Of a stretch of 64,000 nucleotides of DNA, positions 1 through 10,867 are shown in pieces (within the stretch, counting starts at the first letter, position 1; each line of letters begins with the position of its first letter). Both the position numbers and the translations under genes were made by a program. This DNA is from Secundilactobacillus oryzae JCM 18671 (GTDB lineage: Bacteria > Bacillota > Bacilli > Lactobacillales > Lactobacillaceae): contig NZ_BBJM01000003.1 in NCBI RefSeq assembly GCF_000740055.1, forward strand, positions 33,561-97,560, in the 5' to 3' direction. Below the pieces are notes generated by a model. The model saw only the letters and a program-made list of their open reading frames with translations. It had not been told where the DNA came from and ran no database searches.

Positions 1-1
1 C

Positions 2-2128
2 ACTTATCTTGTTGTTTGGACAACGACACCATGGACGATTCCCGCATCAGAGGGAATCACAGTTGACGCTAAATTTGACTACTCAGTTGTGAAACACGAT
101 GACGATACCCGTGAATTTGTGATTGCAACGGAACTTGTTAATGATGCAGCTGAACGATTCGGTTGGAGCCACGTTGAAACTGTGAAAACGGTTAAGGGTG
201 CTGAATTAGATCGAGTTCTTTGCCAACACCCATTCTATGAAGATCGTAAGCTTGTGACAATGCTAGGCGACTTCGTAACGCTTGAAGCCGGTACTGGATT
301 AGTTCATACCGCGCCTGGTTTTGGTGCCGATGACTTTGAAGTCGGTATGAAGTATGGATTGGATATCCTAGTTCCTGTTGACGATAAAGGTTACATGACT
401 GAAGAAGCCGGCGACGACTTTAAGGGTGTGTTCTATGACGATGCCAACCAGATTTCATTGGATAAGTTGAAGGAACAAAACCTCTTGCTTGCTTACATGC
501 CTTACGAGCATAGTTATCCATTTGACTGGCGGACAAAGAAACCCGTTATCTTCCGGGCAACACCACAATGGTTTGCTTCAGTTGATAAGATTCGGGATCA
601 AATTTTAAATGCGATTGATACGGTAGAATTTTTCCCTGGTTGGGGTAAGAAGCGTCTCTACAATATGATTCGCGACCGTGGCGATTGGGTTATCTCTCGT
701 CAACGAGTTTGGGGTGTCCCACTTCCTATCTTCTATGGTGAAGACGGAGAAGCCATTATTACACCTGAAACCATTGCCCACGTCGCTGACTTGTTTGAAA
801 AGAACGGTTCAGACGTTTGGTTTGCACGCGATGCTAAAGATTTACTTCCTGAAGGTTTCACATCAGAGCATTCACCAAATGGCGAATTCACGAAGGAAAC
901 CGACATTATGGATGTTTGGTTTGATTCTGGTTCATCACATCAAGGTGTGCTAGCCGAACGTGATAATTTGGAATACCCAGCAGACCTTTACCTTGAAGGC
1001 TCTGATCAATATCGTGGTTGGTTTAACTCGAGTTTGATTACGAGTGTTGCTTATTCAGGTCAAGCACCATATAAACAAGTGCTTTCTCAAGGCTTTACGC
1101 TTGATGGTCAAGGTCACAAGATGAGTAAGTCTTTGGGTAACACCATTGCACCACAAGAAGTAATCGATAAGATGGGGGCAGAAATTATCCGTCTTTGGGT
1201 TGCATCAGTTGATTCTTCTGCCGATGTACGAGTTTCAATGGAAGCCTTCGTTAAGATTTCGGATTCTTACAAGAAACTCAGAAACACACTACGTTACTTG
1301 TTAGCTAACCTTTCTGACTTCGATCCTAAGGCCAATACTGTTGCGGACGATGATTTAGAATCTGCCGATCAATTTATGTTGGTTAAGTTAAACAAGTTTG
1401 TCGGCGAAATTGAAGCGGACTACGACGGTTTTGATTTCTTGAACATCTACAAGCGCCTGATGAACTTTGTGATTACAGATCTTTCTGCTTTCTACTTGGA
1501 TTTTGCTAAGGACCTTCTGTACATTGATTCAGCAGATAGCCATACTAGACGTTCAATGCAAACGGTGTTCTACAAGACGTTGGTTTCGTTGCTCAAACTG
1601 TTGACGCCAATATTGCCACATACGACTGAAGAAATTTGGTCCTTCCTTGAAGAACCAGAAGACTTTGTTCAATTAGCAGAGATGCCAAAACCAGTTAAAA
1701 TCGCGAATGCTGATGATATTGAATCTAAGTGGAATCAATTTATGAAGCTTCGTGGTCATGTTCTCAAAGTGCTTGAAGAAGCACGTGACGAGAAGGTTAT
1801 CGGTAAGTCACTGGATGCCAGTTTGACAGTTTACGCCAGTGAAGGGACGAAGCGCTTATTCGACTCACTAGATACTGACGTGCGCTTAATCTTGATGGTT
1901 TCTGAACTTCAGGTGAAGGATTTGGCTGATGCACCAGCTGACGCTGAAAACTTCAACGATGAGATTGCTTTAACAGTGACACATGCACCTGGTGAAGTTT
2001 GTGAACGTTGTCGTCTCACTAAGACCGATATCGGTGCCGACTCAGATTATCCAGAATTCTGTGCGCGTTGTGCTGCAATCGTGCGTCAAGATTTCCCAGA
2101 AACTGCAACAGAGGGTTTTGAAGAATAA
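2..2128 (+). CDS. ileS: isoleucyl-tRNA synthetase, 5'-truncated by window edge
   Basis: The enzyme charges tRNA-Ile with isoleucine in the cytoplasm. The frame is open from base 2, and the first visible residues ([13 protein letters not shown]) belong to the editing-domain entry of class I synthetases, so the GTG at 89 is not the true start. About 708 residues are visible, and roughly the first fifth to quarter of the protein (HIGH motif included) lies outside the window. The KMSKS loop is at 1117-1131. The C-terminal zinc-binding cysteine pairs (CERC and CARC) are at 2000-2011 and 2060-2071. A strong hairpin terminator follows. The identification is secure. Confidence 0.97.
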   Translation, partial: TYLVVWTTTPWTIPASEGITVDAKFDYSVVKHDDDTREFVIATELVNDAAERFGWSHVETVKTVKGAELDRVLCQHPFYEDRKLVTMLGDFVTLEAGTGLVHTAPGFGADDFEVGMKYGLDILVPVDDKGYMTEEAGDDFKGVFYDDANQISLDKLKEQNLLLAYMPYEHSYPFDWRTKKPVIFRATPQWFASVDKIRDQILNAIDTVEFFPGWGKKRLYNMIRDRGDWVISRQRVWGVPLPIFYGEDGEAIITPETIAHVADLFEKNGSDVWFARDAKDLLPEGFTSEHSPNGEFTKETDIMDVWFDSGSSHQGVLAERDNLEYPADLYLEGSDQYRGWFNSSLITSVAYSGQAPYKQVLSQGFTLDGQGHKMSKSLGNTIAPQEVIDKMGAEIIRLWVASVDSSADVRVSMEAFVKISDSYKKLRNTLRYLLANLSDFDPKANTVADDDLESADQFMLVKLNKFVGEIEADYDGFDFLNIYKRLMNFVITDLSAFYLDFAKDLLYIDSADSHTRRSMQTVFYKTLVSLLKLLTPILPHTTEEIWSFLEEPEDFVQLAEMPKPVKIANADDIESKWNQFMKLRGHVLKVLEEARDEKVIGKSLDASLTVYASEGTKRLFDSLDTDVRLILMVSELQVKDLADAPADAENFNDEIALTVTHAPGEVCERCRLTKTDIGADSDYPEFCARCAAIVRQDFPETATEGFEE

Positions 2129-2145
2129 TATTTCGTTTAAAAATG

Positions 2146-2184
2146 GAGGCTCAGACAAGAATCGTTTTGTCTTGAGCCTCTTTT
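2146..2184 (+). terminator. Rho-independent terminator of ileS
   Basis: GAGGCTCA and GACAA pair with TTGTC and TGAGCCTC, with one bulged T, followed by TTTT. The downstream arm also contains the -35 hexamer of the next promoter. Confidence 0.85.
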
Positions 2185-2195
2185 CGTGCCATAAT
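2167..2195 (+). promoter_or_regulatory. promoter of the cold-shock gene
   Basis: TTGTCT (2167-2172) and CATAAT (2190-2195) are separated by 17 bases, and TGC before the -10 makes it an extended -10. The -35 lies inside the ileS terminator stem, so the leader before the ATG at 2222 is only about 20 bases. Confidence 0.6.
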
Positions 2196-2221
2196 GGTCA
2201 AGTTAAAGGAGTGTGGCGCTT

Positions 2222-2440
2222 ATGATCACAGGAATTGTAAAAAGTTATGATAGTCAAAAAGGATTTGGGTTCATCACGGTCCCTGGCGTGGACGATGTTT
2301 TCGTTCACTACAGTGCCATTGAAGGAACAGGATACAAGGAATTAAAAGAAGGCCAAAAGGTCTCACTAGTTGTTGTTCAGGGTCAAAAAGGACCACAAGC
2401 AGCCAAAGTGAATGTAATCGACGAAGATCAACTCGCTTAA
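2222..2440 (+). CDS. cold-shock-domain protein
   Basis: A 72-residue single OB-fold protein of the CspA family, which binds single-stranded RNA or DNA and melts structure at low temperature. The RNP1-type segment KGFGFI and the RNP2-type segment VFVHYSAI are both present. The ATG at 2222 is preferred over the in-frame GTG at 2213, because the ribosome binding site AAAGGAG (2205-2211) ends just before the GTG but is well spaced for the ATG. Residue 15 onward is somewhat divergent from major Csp proteins (GVDDVFVH rather than DIFVH), so it may be a minor paralogue. It is a single-gene unit with its own promoter. Confidence 0.88.
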   Translation: MITGIVKSYDSQKGFGFITVPGVDDVFVHYSAIEGTGYKELKEGQKVSLVVVQGQKGPQAAKVNVIDEDQLA

Positions 2441-2441
2441 A

Positions 2442-2470
2442 TTGCAAAGAAACGGGAATACCGTTAAACT
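2442..2470 (+). promoter_or_regulatory. possible promoter of the nudF-mtnN-nifS unit
   Basis: TTGCAA (2442-2447) and TAAACT (2465-2470) are 17 bases apart, immediately after the csp stop codon and about 33 bases before the Nudix ATG. Confidence 0.45.
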
Positions 2471-2502
2471 AGTTTTGTTAAGACTAATTTTGGAGATTAA
2501 TC

Positions 2503-3048
2503 ATGAATTTAGAAGAAAAAGTTATTTCAACTGACTCAATCTACCAGGGAGTCATCATTGATGTGGAACGACAAACAGTCGAACTCCCAAATGGAGAATC
2601 GGCGTTTCGCGAAGTGGTCCACCATTCTGGTGCCGTGGGTGTATTAACAATTACCGATGACAATAAAATTGTTTTGGTTCGACAATGGCGAGCACCAATT
2701 GCAAAGGAAACCCTTGAGATTCCTGCGGGTAAGCTGGATGATCGGGATCACGCTGATAAAGCGCACGCAGTTATTCGTGAATTAAATGAAGAAGTGCGTG
2801 TTAAACCAGGCTATCTAGAAGAAATTACCCATTTTTATTCTTCGGTTGGTTTTTCTGATGAGGAAATGACGCTCTACGTGGCTAGTGACCTTGAGTCGGT
2901 GACTGATGAATTGCCACGTGACGATGGTGAGTTTCTTAATTTAGAGACTTATACGCTCGATGAGGCCAAGGCACTCATTAAACGTGGCGAGATTGAAGAC
3001 GCCAAAACAATTATGGCTATCTGGTATTTTGAATTGATGCAAAAGTAG
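2503..3048 (+). CDS. nudF: Nudix hydrolase, ADP-ribose pyrophosphatase type
   Basis: A 181-residue Nudix protein that probably hydrolyses ADP-ribose to AMP and ribose 5-phosphate. The Nudix helix is visible as GKL...AHAVIRELNEEVRV, with the essential REXXEE core intact. The usual glycine after EE is replaced (EEVRV instead of EETG), so the box is slightly atypical. The N-terminal region (VVHHSGAVGVL, VRQWRAP) matches the dimer-swapped fold of the ADPRase subgroup. The start ATG has a GGAG nine bases upstream. It opens a run of closely packed genes ending at 5575. Confidence 0.88.
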   Translation: MNLEEKVISTDSIYQGVIIDVERQTVELPNGESAFREVVHHSGAVGVLTITDDNKIVLVRQWRAPIAKETLEIPAGKLDDRDHADKAHAVIRELNEEVRVKPGYLEEITHFYSSVGFSDEEMTLYVASDLESVTDELPRDDGEFLNLETYTLDEAKALIKRGEIEDAKTIMAIWYFELMQK

Positions 3049-3057
3049 GGTGATCTC

Positions 3058-3339
3058 ATGAATGAGCAATCGAATGATAAATCAAGCATGACACGGAAAC
3101 AATACCGTCAACAGCGTGAAGAGGCAGATCGTGAATTTCAGGAGCGGGATCGCAAACGGATTCAAGTTGAAAAAGAATATGCGCGAACGCATCGACAGGC
3201 ACCAGAAGAGCTGGTATCTGCGCAACAAGAACTAACGGAACACAAGGTTGCAAAGCTAAAACGAAAGCTGAATTGGACAATTCTTTACCTAGTCCTTGGC
3301 ATTATTTTGGTGATGCTAATCTTATTTTTTGTAGATTAG
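3058..3339 (+). CDS. small tail-anchored membrane protein, function unknown
   Basis: A 93-residue protein with a very charged N-terminal two thirds, rich in R, E, K and Q and likely helical or coiled-coil. One hydrophobic segment lies near the C-terminus (about residues 70-91, WTILYLVLGIILVMLILFF), with only V and D after it. This predicts a single membrane span with the bulk in the cytoplasm. It lies 9 bases after the Nudix gene and 10 bases before mtnN, so it is co-transcribed. I recognise the position as common in lactobacilli but know no function. Confidence 0.8.
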   Translation: MNEQSNDKSSMTRKQYRQQREEADREFQERDRKRIQVEKEYARTHRQAPEELVSAQQELTEHKVAKLKRKLNWTILYLVLGIILVMLILFFVD

Positions 3340-3349
3340 AGGGAATGTA

Positions 3350-4048
3350 ATGAAGTTTGGTGTTATTTGTGCGATGGATGAAGAGATTAAGTCTCTTCGG
3401 GATGCACTTGAAAATGAATCAGTTACAAAGGTTAGAGAGATTACCTTTTACACGGGAACGATTAGTGAACAAGAAGTTGTCTTAGTCCGTTCAGGGATTG
3501 GAAAAGTCGAAGCCGGAATTACAACCGCGCTTCTGATTATTAATTTTGATGTCGACTTAGTCATTAATTCTGGCTCTGCTGGTGGGATTGGCGAAGGTCT
3601 GCAAATTGGCGATGTGGTCGTTTCTACTGAAACAGCCTACCATGATGCAGATGCACGGGCCTTTAACTACGAGTACGGACAACTACCTGGTCAACCAGCT
3701 CGTTTTGAAGCTTCAAAAGAGTGGGGACAAAAGATGATTGCTGCAGCTAAAGAGACTGGTTTAAATACTAAGCTAGGCTTAATCGTTTCCGGTGACCAAT
3801 TTGTGGCCAGCAAGGAAGCTATTGCAAAAATCATGTCTTACTTCCCGGATGCCCTTTCTAGCGAAATGGAAGGTGCCGCAGTGGGACAAGTTGCCCATGA
3901 TTTTGACATTCCTTACCTCGTTGTTAGAGCGATGTCAGATGTCGGAAATGAGGACGCTGGTGTCAATTTTGACGATTTCATTATTGATGCGGGTAAGCGT
4001 TCCGCAAAAATGTTACTAGCGCTTTTTGCTGACGAAGCCAAAAGCTAA
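3350..4048 (+). CDS. mtnN: 5'-methylthioadenosine/S-adenosylhomocysteine nucleosidase
   Basis: A 232-residue enzyme that removes adenine from methylthioadenosine and S-adenosylhomocysteine, serving methyl-cycle recycling and the production of the AI-2 precursor. The family signatures are the N-terminal AMDEEI (acid residue), SGIGKVEAG, the nucleoside-binding SSEMEGAAVGQVA and the catalytic aspartate in MSDVGNED. Full length, with the usual size of about 230. It is co-directional with the Nudix gene and the cysteine desulfurase, with gaps of 10 and 20 bases. Confidence 0.96.
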   Translation: MKFGVICAMDEEIKSLRDALENESVTKVREITFYTGTISEQEVVLVRSGIGKVEAGITTALLIINFDVDLVINSGSAGGIGEGLQIGDVVVSTETAYHDADARAFNYEYGQLPGQPARFEASKEWGQKMIAAAKETGLNTKLGLIVSGDQFVASKEAIAKIMSYFPDALSSEMEGAAVGQVAHDFDIPYLVVRAMSDVGNEDAGVNFDDFIIDAGKRSAKMLLALFADEAKS

Positions 4049-4068
4049 ACTATACAGGAGGAAGTATC

Positions 4069-5232
4069 GTGAAAGAAATTTATTTAGATAACGCCGCAAC
4101 GACACCGATGTCTGAGGCAGTATTGACCGAAATGACAGATAAAATGCGCAATGTATATGGCAATGCGTCAACTCTATATGGTCTCGGTCGAGAATCTCAC
4201 ACGGTACTTGAACAAAGTCGGCATATTATCGCCCAAAGTATTAACGCGACGGATGACGAAATTGTCTTCACTAGTGGTGGGACTGAAGGCGATAATACAG
4301 CGATTATCCAAACCGCCATTGCTAGAAAAAAGGAAGGCATGCATCTCATTACCACTGCAGTTGAGCATCAAGCGGTACTACAACCCATGCTGTATCTGGA
4401 AAGTCTAGGCTATGAAGTAACCTATTTACCAGTTGATGCAACTGGACATATTTCATTGGATGACTTAAAAAATGCGCTTCGAGATGATACGATTCTCGTT
4501 TCAATCATGAGTGGTAATAATGAAGTTGGCTCAGTGATGCCGATTCATGAAATTGGTGAACTGTTAAAGGATCACCAAGCCTGGTTCCACACGGACGCGG
4601 TTCAAGCTTATGGCTTATTAGATATTGACGTTCAACGGGACCACATTGACATGTTGTCAACTTCAGCACATAAAATCAATGGGCCTAAGATGGTTGGCTT
4701 CTTGTACAAGCGTGAAGGTGTTAATATTCCTAGCTTACTCAAGGGTGGCGAACAAGAGGAAAAGCGCCGAGCAGGGACTGAAAATGTACCTGCAATTGCT
4801 GGTTTTGCCAAAGCTGTTGAAGAAATTACGAGTGCTGAAAAAGCCGCACGTCAAGAGAAGTACGCGGGTTTCAAACAGCAGATTGTTGAAGGTTTAAAGG
4901 CCAACGACATTGCATTTGAAGTGAATGGTGACTTGGACCGTTCCGAGCTTCAACACGTGTTGAATATTTGGATTAAGGGTATTTCGACATATGTAATGCA
5001 AACGAACTTGGATCTTGCAGGAATTGCAATTTCAGGTGGGTCGGCATGTACGGCTGGTTCAATCGAGCCTTCACATGTTTTAACTGCAATGTATGGGGAT
5101 GATAGTCCCCGAATTGCAGAATCAATTCGGATTAGTTTTGGTCGCGGGACCACAGCTGAGGAAATTGATCAGCTGATTGCAAGTATTACCGCAATTGTTA
5201 ATCGATTAAAAAAACGAAGTGAGGTAAAGTAA
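4069..5232 (+). CDS. cysteine desulfurase, NifS/IscS type
   Basis: A 387-residue PLP enzyme that takes sulfur from cysteine as an enzyme-bound persulfide. The PLP-binding lysine is K202 in STSAHKINGPK, and the persulfide cysteine is C327 in GGSACTAGS, set in the flexible loop typical of the IscS/NifS class. The ribosome binding site is AGGAGG. The gene is directly followed by a DUF1831 gene and then mnmA, so the inferred main role is delivering sulfur for tRNA 2-thiouridine. No iscU or sufU is adjacent, which favours that reading over general Fe-S cluster assembly. Confidence 0.94.
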   Translation: MKEIYLDNAATTPMSEAVLTEMTDKMRNVYGNASTLYGLGRESHTVLEQSRHIIAQSINATDDEIVFTSGGTEGDNTAIIQTAIARKKEGMHLITTAVEHQAVLQPMLYLESLGYEVTYLPVDATGHISLDDLKNALRDDTILVSIMSGNNEVGSVMPIHEIGELLKDHQAWFHTDAVQAYGLLDIDVQRDHIDMLSTSAHKINGPKMVGFLYKREGVNIPSLLKGGEQEEKRRAGTENVPAIAGFAKAVEEITSAEKAARQEKYAGFKQQIVEGLKANDIAFEVNGDLDRSELQHVLNIWIKGISTYVMQTNLDLAGIAISGGSACTAGSIEPSHVLTAMYGDDSPRIAESIRISFGRGTTAEEIDQLIASITAIVNRLKKRSEVK

Positions 5233-5233
5233 A

Positions 5234-6815
<1,582 letters not shown>

Positions 6816-6827
6816 ATTTAAAGCAGA

Positions 6828-6861
6828 GCTGCAGCCAATTTTGAATTGGTTGTGGCTTTTT
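6828..6861 (+). terminator. Rho-independent terminator of mnmA
   Basis: GCTGCAGCCAATT pairs with AATTGGTTGTGGC over 13 base pairs, three of them G-U, with a 3-base loop and a T5 tract. Confidence 0.85.
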
Positions 6862-6877
6862 ATTATCGGCGATTTTT

Positions 6878-6906
6878 TTGAATTTTAGTGGTCAAACTGG
6901 CATAAT
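6878..6906 (+). promoter_or_regulatory. promoter of the phosphatase-TPR-recD2 unit
   Basis: TTGAAT (6878-6883), a 17-base spacer and CATAAT (6901-6906), with TGG giving an extended -10. Confidence 0.6.
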
Positions 6907-6944
6907 AATTAAGATGCGAAAAACGTAGAGTGAGGAAGATAACG

Positions 6945-7604
6945 TTGAAAATTTATTTTGTTAGGCATGGAAAAACGCAATGGAATCTCGAATCCAGATA
7001 TCAGGGTTCCGGTGGCGATTCACCGCTGTTGCCGCAGAGTTATACGGATATGAAACGAGCCGGAACTTATCTAAAACAGTTTAAGTTTGAACACGTATTT
7101 GCGAGTCCTATTAAACGCGCTCGAATTACAGCTGAACGAATTGCGTCTGAATTCGACCGACCAGTACCTCTGAGCCTCTGGAGTCGGCTAGCTGAATTTG
7201 GATTGGGTAAATGGGAAGGCCAAAAGTTTGATGATGTGAAGGCCAATTTTCCAGTTGAATTTGACGCGTTTCGAAATCATCCAGAAAAGTATCAGGCTGA
7301 GGTTGTTGGTGGCGAGTCCTTTGAGGACGTTATCCAAAGAATGACGCCCGCTATCCAATTAATAGCCCAACGTTATCCCAGTCCCACTCAAAATGTGTTA
7401 GTTGTCAGCCATGGTGCTGCACTTAACACAGAAATTAATGCGCTTCTCGGTACACCCATTGCTCATTTACGAGATCGTGGCGGTTTAGCTAATACTTCTA
7501 CGACAGTCTTAGAGACACAAGACGGCGGACAACACTTTACCCTTAGTGATTGGAATAATACAGAATATTTAGGCAGTGAATTAGATGAAACCAGTACAAT
7601 TTAG
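6945..7604 (+). CDS. histidine phosphatase family protein (phosphoglycerate-mutase-like)
   Basis: A 219-residue member of the histidine phosphatase superfamily. The phosphohistidine motif RHG is at residues 7-9 (YFVRHGKTQWN), and the second catalytic histidine is in VVSHGAALN. A TTG at 6945 is preferred over the GTG at 6930, because GAGGA (6932-6936) is correctly spaced for the TTG and overlaps the GTG. The substrate cannot be told from sequence. It is more likely a small-molecule phosphatase (GpmB/CobC-like group) than the glycolytic mutase. First gene of an operon with a TPR protein and recD2. Confidence 0.88.
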   Translation: MKIYFVRHGKTQWNLESRYQGSGGDSPLLPQSYTDMKRAGTYLKQFKFEHVFASPIKRARITAERIASEFDRPVPLSLWSRLAEFGLGKWEGQKFDDVKANFPVEFDAFRNHPEKYQAEVVGGESFEDVIQRMTPAIQLIAQRYPSPTQNVLVVSHGAALNTEINALLGTPIAHLRDRGGLANTSTTVLETQDGGQHFTLSDWNNTEYLGSELDETSTI

Positions 7605-7615
7605 GAGGCGGCATC

Positions 7616-8299
7616 TTGGATAATCATTATGATCGCAAACTTAATCAAAAAAAATCAGAGCAGATTCTACAGGGGCTGGTCAAACAAGTCGAATCTGAAC
7701 CTAAAAATGCCCAAAATTACTATAATTTAGGTGCAATGCTCATTGAAGTGAAGAGCTATGAGCAGGCTGAAGAGTTGTTTGTAAAGGCGCTTGGCCTTTT
7801 CCAAGACGCGGATGATGAGACAAAGGACACCTTAACTTATGGATTAGGCAATGTTTATTATTCTTCCGGAAAGTTGGAAGCTGCCATTTCAGAATTTAAA
7901 AAAATAAAAACGAAAAAGCTCCTCAAGGATACGTATTTAATGATAGCGCAAAGTTACGTGACACTTGGCAATAACAAACAAGCACTAGCCTTTGCTTTAA
8001 CTGCTTTGAATGAGGACAATCAGGATACGGATACCCTAAGATTGGTAGCCGAAAGTTTATTAGCTTTGGGTAATTTTGATGAGGCAGCTCGCTACTACGA
8101 TCAAGTACTTGAAATTAATCCGAAAGATGGTAAAACGGCCTTTGATCGAGGACTGGTTGCAATGGTGTTGACCGAACCATTTGATGATTATTTTGAAAAA
8201 GCTAGGGAACTCGATCCTGGCTACTTTAAGAAACAACAAGAAAAACTTGAAGGCATTGAAAAATTGCTCAATTCACAACGCCAACAAGATGAAGATTAA
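7616..8299 (+). CDS. tetratricopeptide repeat protein
   Basis: A 227-residue soluble protein made of TPR-like helical pairs. Visible repeats include NYYNLGAMLIEVKSYEQAEELFVKAL near residue 37, a second beginning LTYGLGNVYY, and a third ending in FDEAARYYDQVLEINP. TPR proteins act as binding scaffolds, and no partner is evident. The start is TTG with AGGAGG seven bases upstream. Placement between a phosphatase and recD2 is a conserved arrangement in Firmicutes, but no function follows from it. Confidence 0.85.
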   Translation: MDNHYDRKLNQKKSEQILQGLVKQVESEPKNAQNYYNLGAMLIEVKSYEQAEELFVKALGLFQDADDETKDTLTYGLGNVYYSSGKLEAAISEFKKIKTKKLLKDTYLMIAQSYVTLGNNKQALAFALTALNEDNQDTDTLRLVAESLLALGNFDEAARYYDQVLEINPKDGKTAFDRGLVAMVLTEPFDDYFEKARELDPGYFKKQQEKLEGIEKLLNSQRQQDED

Positions 8300-8319
8300 C
8301 TTGAAACGGAGGGGACACA

Positions 8320-10806
8320 GTGGCAGAATCCATTAATTTATTCGATGAGCAACCAGTAGCTAATCAGGGAAAAAAATTCGTGGTTGGAAACGTAGCTGCT
8401 GTGTTCTTTTCTAGTCCCGATAGTTTCTATAAAGTGTTGCTGGTACGTATCTCTGAGACCAACCTAGACTGGGGCGAAGATGAGATCGTCGTCATCGGCA
8501 ATTTTGCGGAAATTAATGAAGAAACGACCTATCGATTTGTCGGTAAGCAGGTTTCTCATCCGAAGTACGGGAGCCAATTTCAGGCGGAAAACTACGAAAA
8601 TGAAACGCCAACATCTAGAGCAGGAATCATCAGTTATTTGTCCGGAGATGATTTTCCTGGTTTAGGAAAGAAAACCGCCGAAAAAATTGTGGATCATCTG
8701 GGACTTCAAGCGATTGATAAAATTATCAAGGATCCGACTAGCCTAGATGCATTAGGGTTAAAGGATAAGGTGAAACAAACCCTAATTGAGAACCTGACCG
8801 AAAATAACGGGATGGACCAAATTATTATTGGCCTCAATAGTTATGGCTTCGGGAGTCAATTGACGGCTAAAATATTTGAAAAATATCGTGGCGAAACCCT
8901 TGATGTTTTAAAAGAAAATCCTTATCAGTTGGTCGAAGACATAGTGGGAATTAATTTCAAGCGTGCGGATCAAGTGGCTAGTCAAATTGGCATCAAGCCC
9001 GACGACCCCAAGCGAGTTAGGGCTGCTCTATTGCAGACAATTGAGGACCTTTCGATGCAGGATGGCGACGTCTATACCTCGGCAGAACCTTTGATGAAGA
9101 CCACGCTGCAATTGCTTGAGGGCAGTCGGCAAATGCAGATTAATCCACAAACGGTGGCGGAGCAGTTAGTGGCTTTAGCACAGGAGAAAAAAGTCGTCGG
9201 GGATGAAGACCGAATTTACCTGAAGGACCTTTATGAAAGCGAGTGGCAAATTGCGGAACACCTCAACCGTTTGTTAAAGGATGAAACGGTTGAAGCTGTT
9301 GAGGATTCGGTGATTGAGAAGCAATTTAGGGTTGTTGGTAAACAGCTTGGCATTGAGTACGATGATTCTCAAAAAGCAGCCTTAAAAACGGCTATAAATT
9401 CCCGGGTCTTTCTTCTGACTGGTGGACCGGGTACTGGGAAAACTACCATTATTAATGGTTTAGTTTCCCTTTATGGTCGAGTACACGATTTGTCACTGGA
9501 TATTAACGAGTATAAGGACAAACCGTTTCCTGTTTTACTGGCTGCGCCAACTGGCCGTGCTGCCAAACGGATGAGTGAGACCACCGGATTGCCAGCTAGC
9601 ACGATTCATCGGCTGCTGGGACTAACGGGTCGAGAATCCAGCAATGACGTTGATACGAATGAACTAGAGGGCGGTTTACTGATTGTTGATGAAATGTCGA
9701 TGGTTGACGTATTCCTCTTTAGATCACTATTACGGGCCATTCCCAGCCACATGCAAGTTGTCCTAGTGGGTGATAAGGATCAGTTGCCATCAGTTGGACC
9801 AGGACAGGTGTTCCATGATCTATTGCAAAGTGGCGAATTAACTAAAATTGAATTAAAGACAATTTATCGTCAAGGGGATGGTTCTTCCATTATCCCGTTG
9901 GCACACAGCATTAAAGAGGGCCGCCTTCCAGATGATTTTACAGTGAATCAGCCTGATCGGTCTTTTATCCCATGTACAGCAAGCCAAATGGAATCAGTAA
10001 TTGGCCAAATCGTAACTCGCGCCAAGGCCAAGGGCTTTAGTACCTCTGATATTCAAGTGTTGGCACCCATGTACCGTGGGGTAGCGGGGATTGACCGGCT
10101 AAATCAAACGATTCAGAATATCATGAATCCCCATACCAATAGTCGGCAAAAGGAAGTTGAATTTCGGGGGCAAGTTTTCCGAATCGGCGATAAGGTGTTG
10201 CATTTAGTCAACAGCCCGGAGAATAACGTATTCAACGGTGATATTGGCATTATTGTTGGAATTGATTTAGCCAGTGATAAAGGAAATCAGCCCAAATCAG
10301 ATCAGATTACCATTGCGTTTGATCAAACTGAAGTGACATACGGCCGAAACGATTGGATTCGAATTACGCTGGCCTACACGACTTCGATTCATAAGTCTCA
10401 AGGGTCAGAGTTTAAGATGGTGATTCTACCCATGGTCCCACAGTATTCGAGAATGTTGCAACGCAATCTGCTGTACACTGCGGTGACCCGAGCTGAAAAA
10501 ATGCTGATTTTACTGGGTGACACAAACTCATTTGAACAAAGTGTTAAAAATGAATCAGTTAATCGAAAGACAACATTAAAGGAACGCATCCAGACGGTGA
10601 TTACGGGTAAACCAGTTGAGCCTGCTGTTACTGACGAGACGAGTCATCCGGAAGAAGCACAACCGGTGGCAGCTATAGTACCAGAAGAAACACCACTACC
10701 ACATGAAACCCGCTTAACGAACGATTTAGTTTTAAGTGGTCGGATTGACCCCATGATTGGGATGAATGATGTGACACCACAACAATTTATGCCAAAACGG
10801 GCATAG
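8320..10806 (+). CDS. recD2: RecD2-type ATP-dependent DNA helicase
   Basis: An 828-residue SF1B 5'-3' helicase acting in repair and fork maintenance independently of RecBCD. After an N-terminal OB region come helix-hairpin-helix segments (FPGLGKKTAEKIV, near residue 113). Walker A is GGPGTGKTT at 368-376 and Walker B has D457-E458 (LIVDEMSM). The motif V/VI region (AYTTSIHKSQGSEF, LLYTAVTRAEK) is also present. The last 75 residues or so are acidic, proline-rich and probably disordered. The start is GTG behind GGAGGGG. It is the last gene of its operon. Confidence 0.95.
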   Translation: MAESINLFDEQPVANQGKKFVVGNVAAVFFSSPDSFYKVLLVRISETNLDWGEDEIVVIGNFAEINEETTYRFVGKQVSHPKYGSQFQAENYENETPTSRAGIISYLSGDDFPGLGKKTAEKIVDHLGLQAIDKIIKDPTSLDALGLKDKVKQTLIENLTENNGMDQIIIGLNSYGFGSQLTAKIFEKYRGETLDVLKENPYQLVEDIVGINFKRADQVASQIGIKPDDPKRVRAALLQTIEDLSMQDGDVYTSAEPLMKTTLQLLEGSRQMQINPQTVAEQLVALAQEKKVVGDEDRIYLKDLYESEWQIAEHLNRLLKDETVEAVEDSVIEKQFRVVGKQLGIEYDDSQKAALKTAINSRVFLLTGGPGTGKTTIINGLVSLYGRVHDLSLDINEYKDKPFPVLLAAPTGRAAKRMSETTGLPASTIHRLLGLTGRESSNDVDTNELEGGLLIVDEMSMVDVFLFRSLLRAIPSHMQVVLVGDKDQLPSVGPGQVFHDLLQSGELTKIELKTIYRQGDGSSIIPLAHSIKEGRLPDDFTVNQPDRSFIPCTASQMESVIGQIVTRAKAKGFSTSDIQVLAPMYRGVAGIDRLNQTIQNIMNPHTNSRQKEVEFRGQVFRIGDKVLHLVNSPENNVFNGDIGIIVGIDLASDKGNQPKSDQITIAFDQTEVTYGRNDWIRITLAYTTSIHKSQGSEFKMVILPMVPQYSRMLQRNLLYTAVTRAEKMLILLGDTNSFEQSVKNESVNRKTTLKERIQTVITGKPVEPAVTDETSHPEEAQPVAAIVPEETPLPHETRLTNDLVLSGRIDPMIGMNDVTPQQFMPKRA

Positions 10807-10810
10807 GCGC

Positions 10811-10839
10811 TTGCTTTAGGTCGTAATTGTTGAGATAAT
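10811..10839 (+). promoter_or_regulatory. promoter of prs
   Basis: TTGCTT (10811-10816), 17 bases and GATAAT (10834-10839), placed between the recD2 stop and the prs start. Confidence 0.6.
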
Positions 10840-10867
10840 CATGCTAGAAAATAAATGGAGGCACGAC

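Noticed and set aside
89..2128. ileS starting at the GTG at 89
   Set aside because: The frame continues upstream to base 2 with conserved synthetase residues, so this is an edge truncation and not a start.
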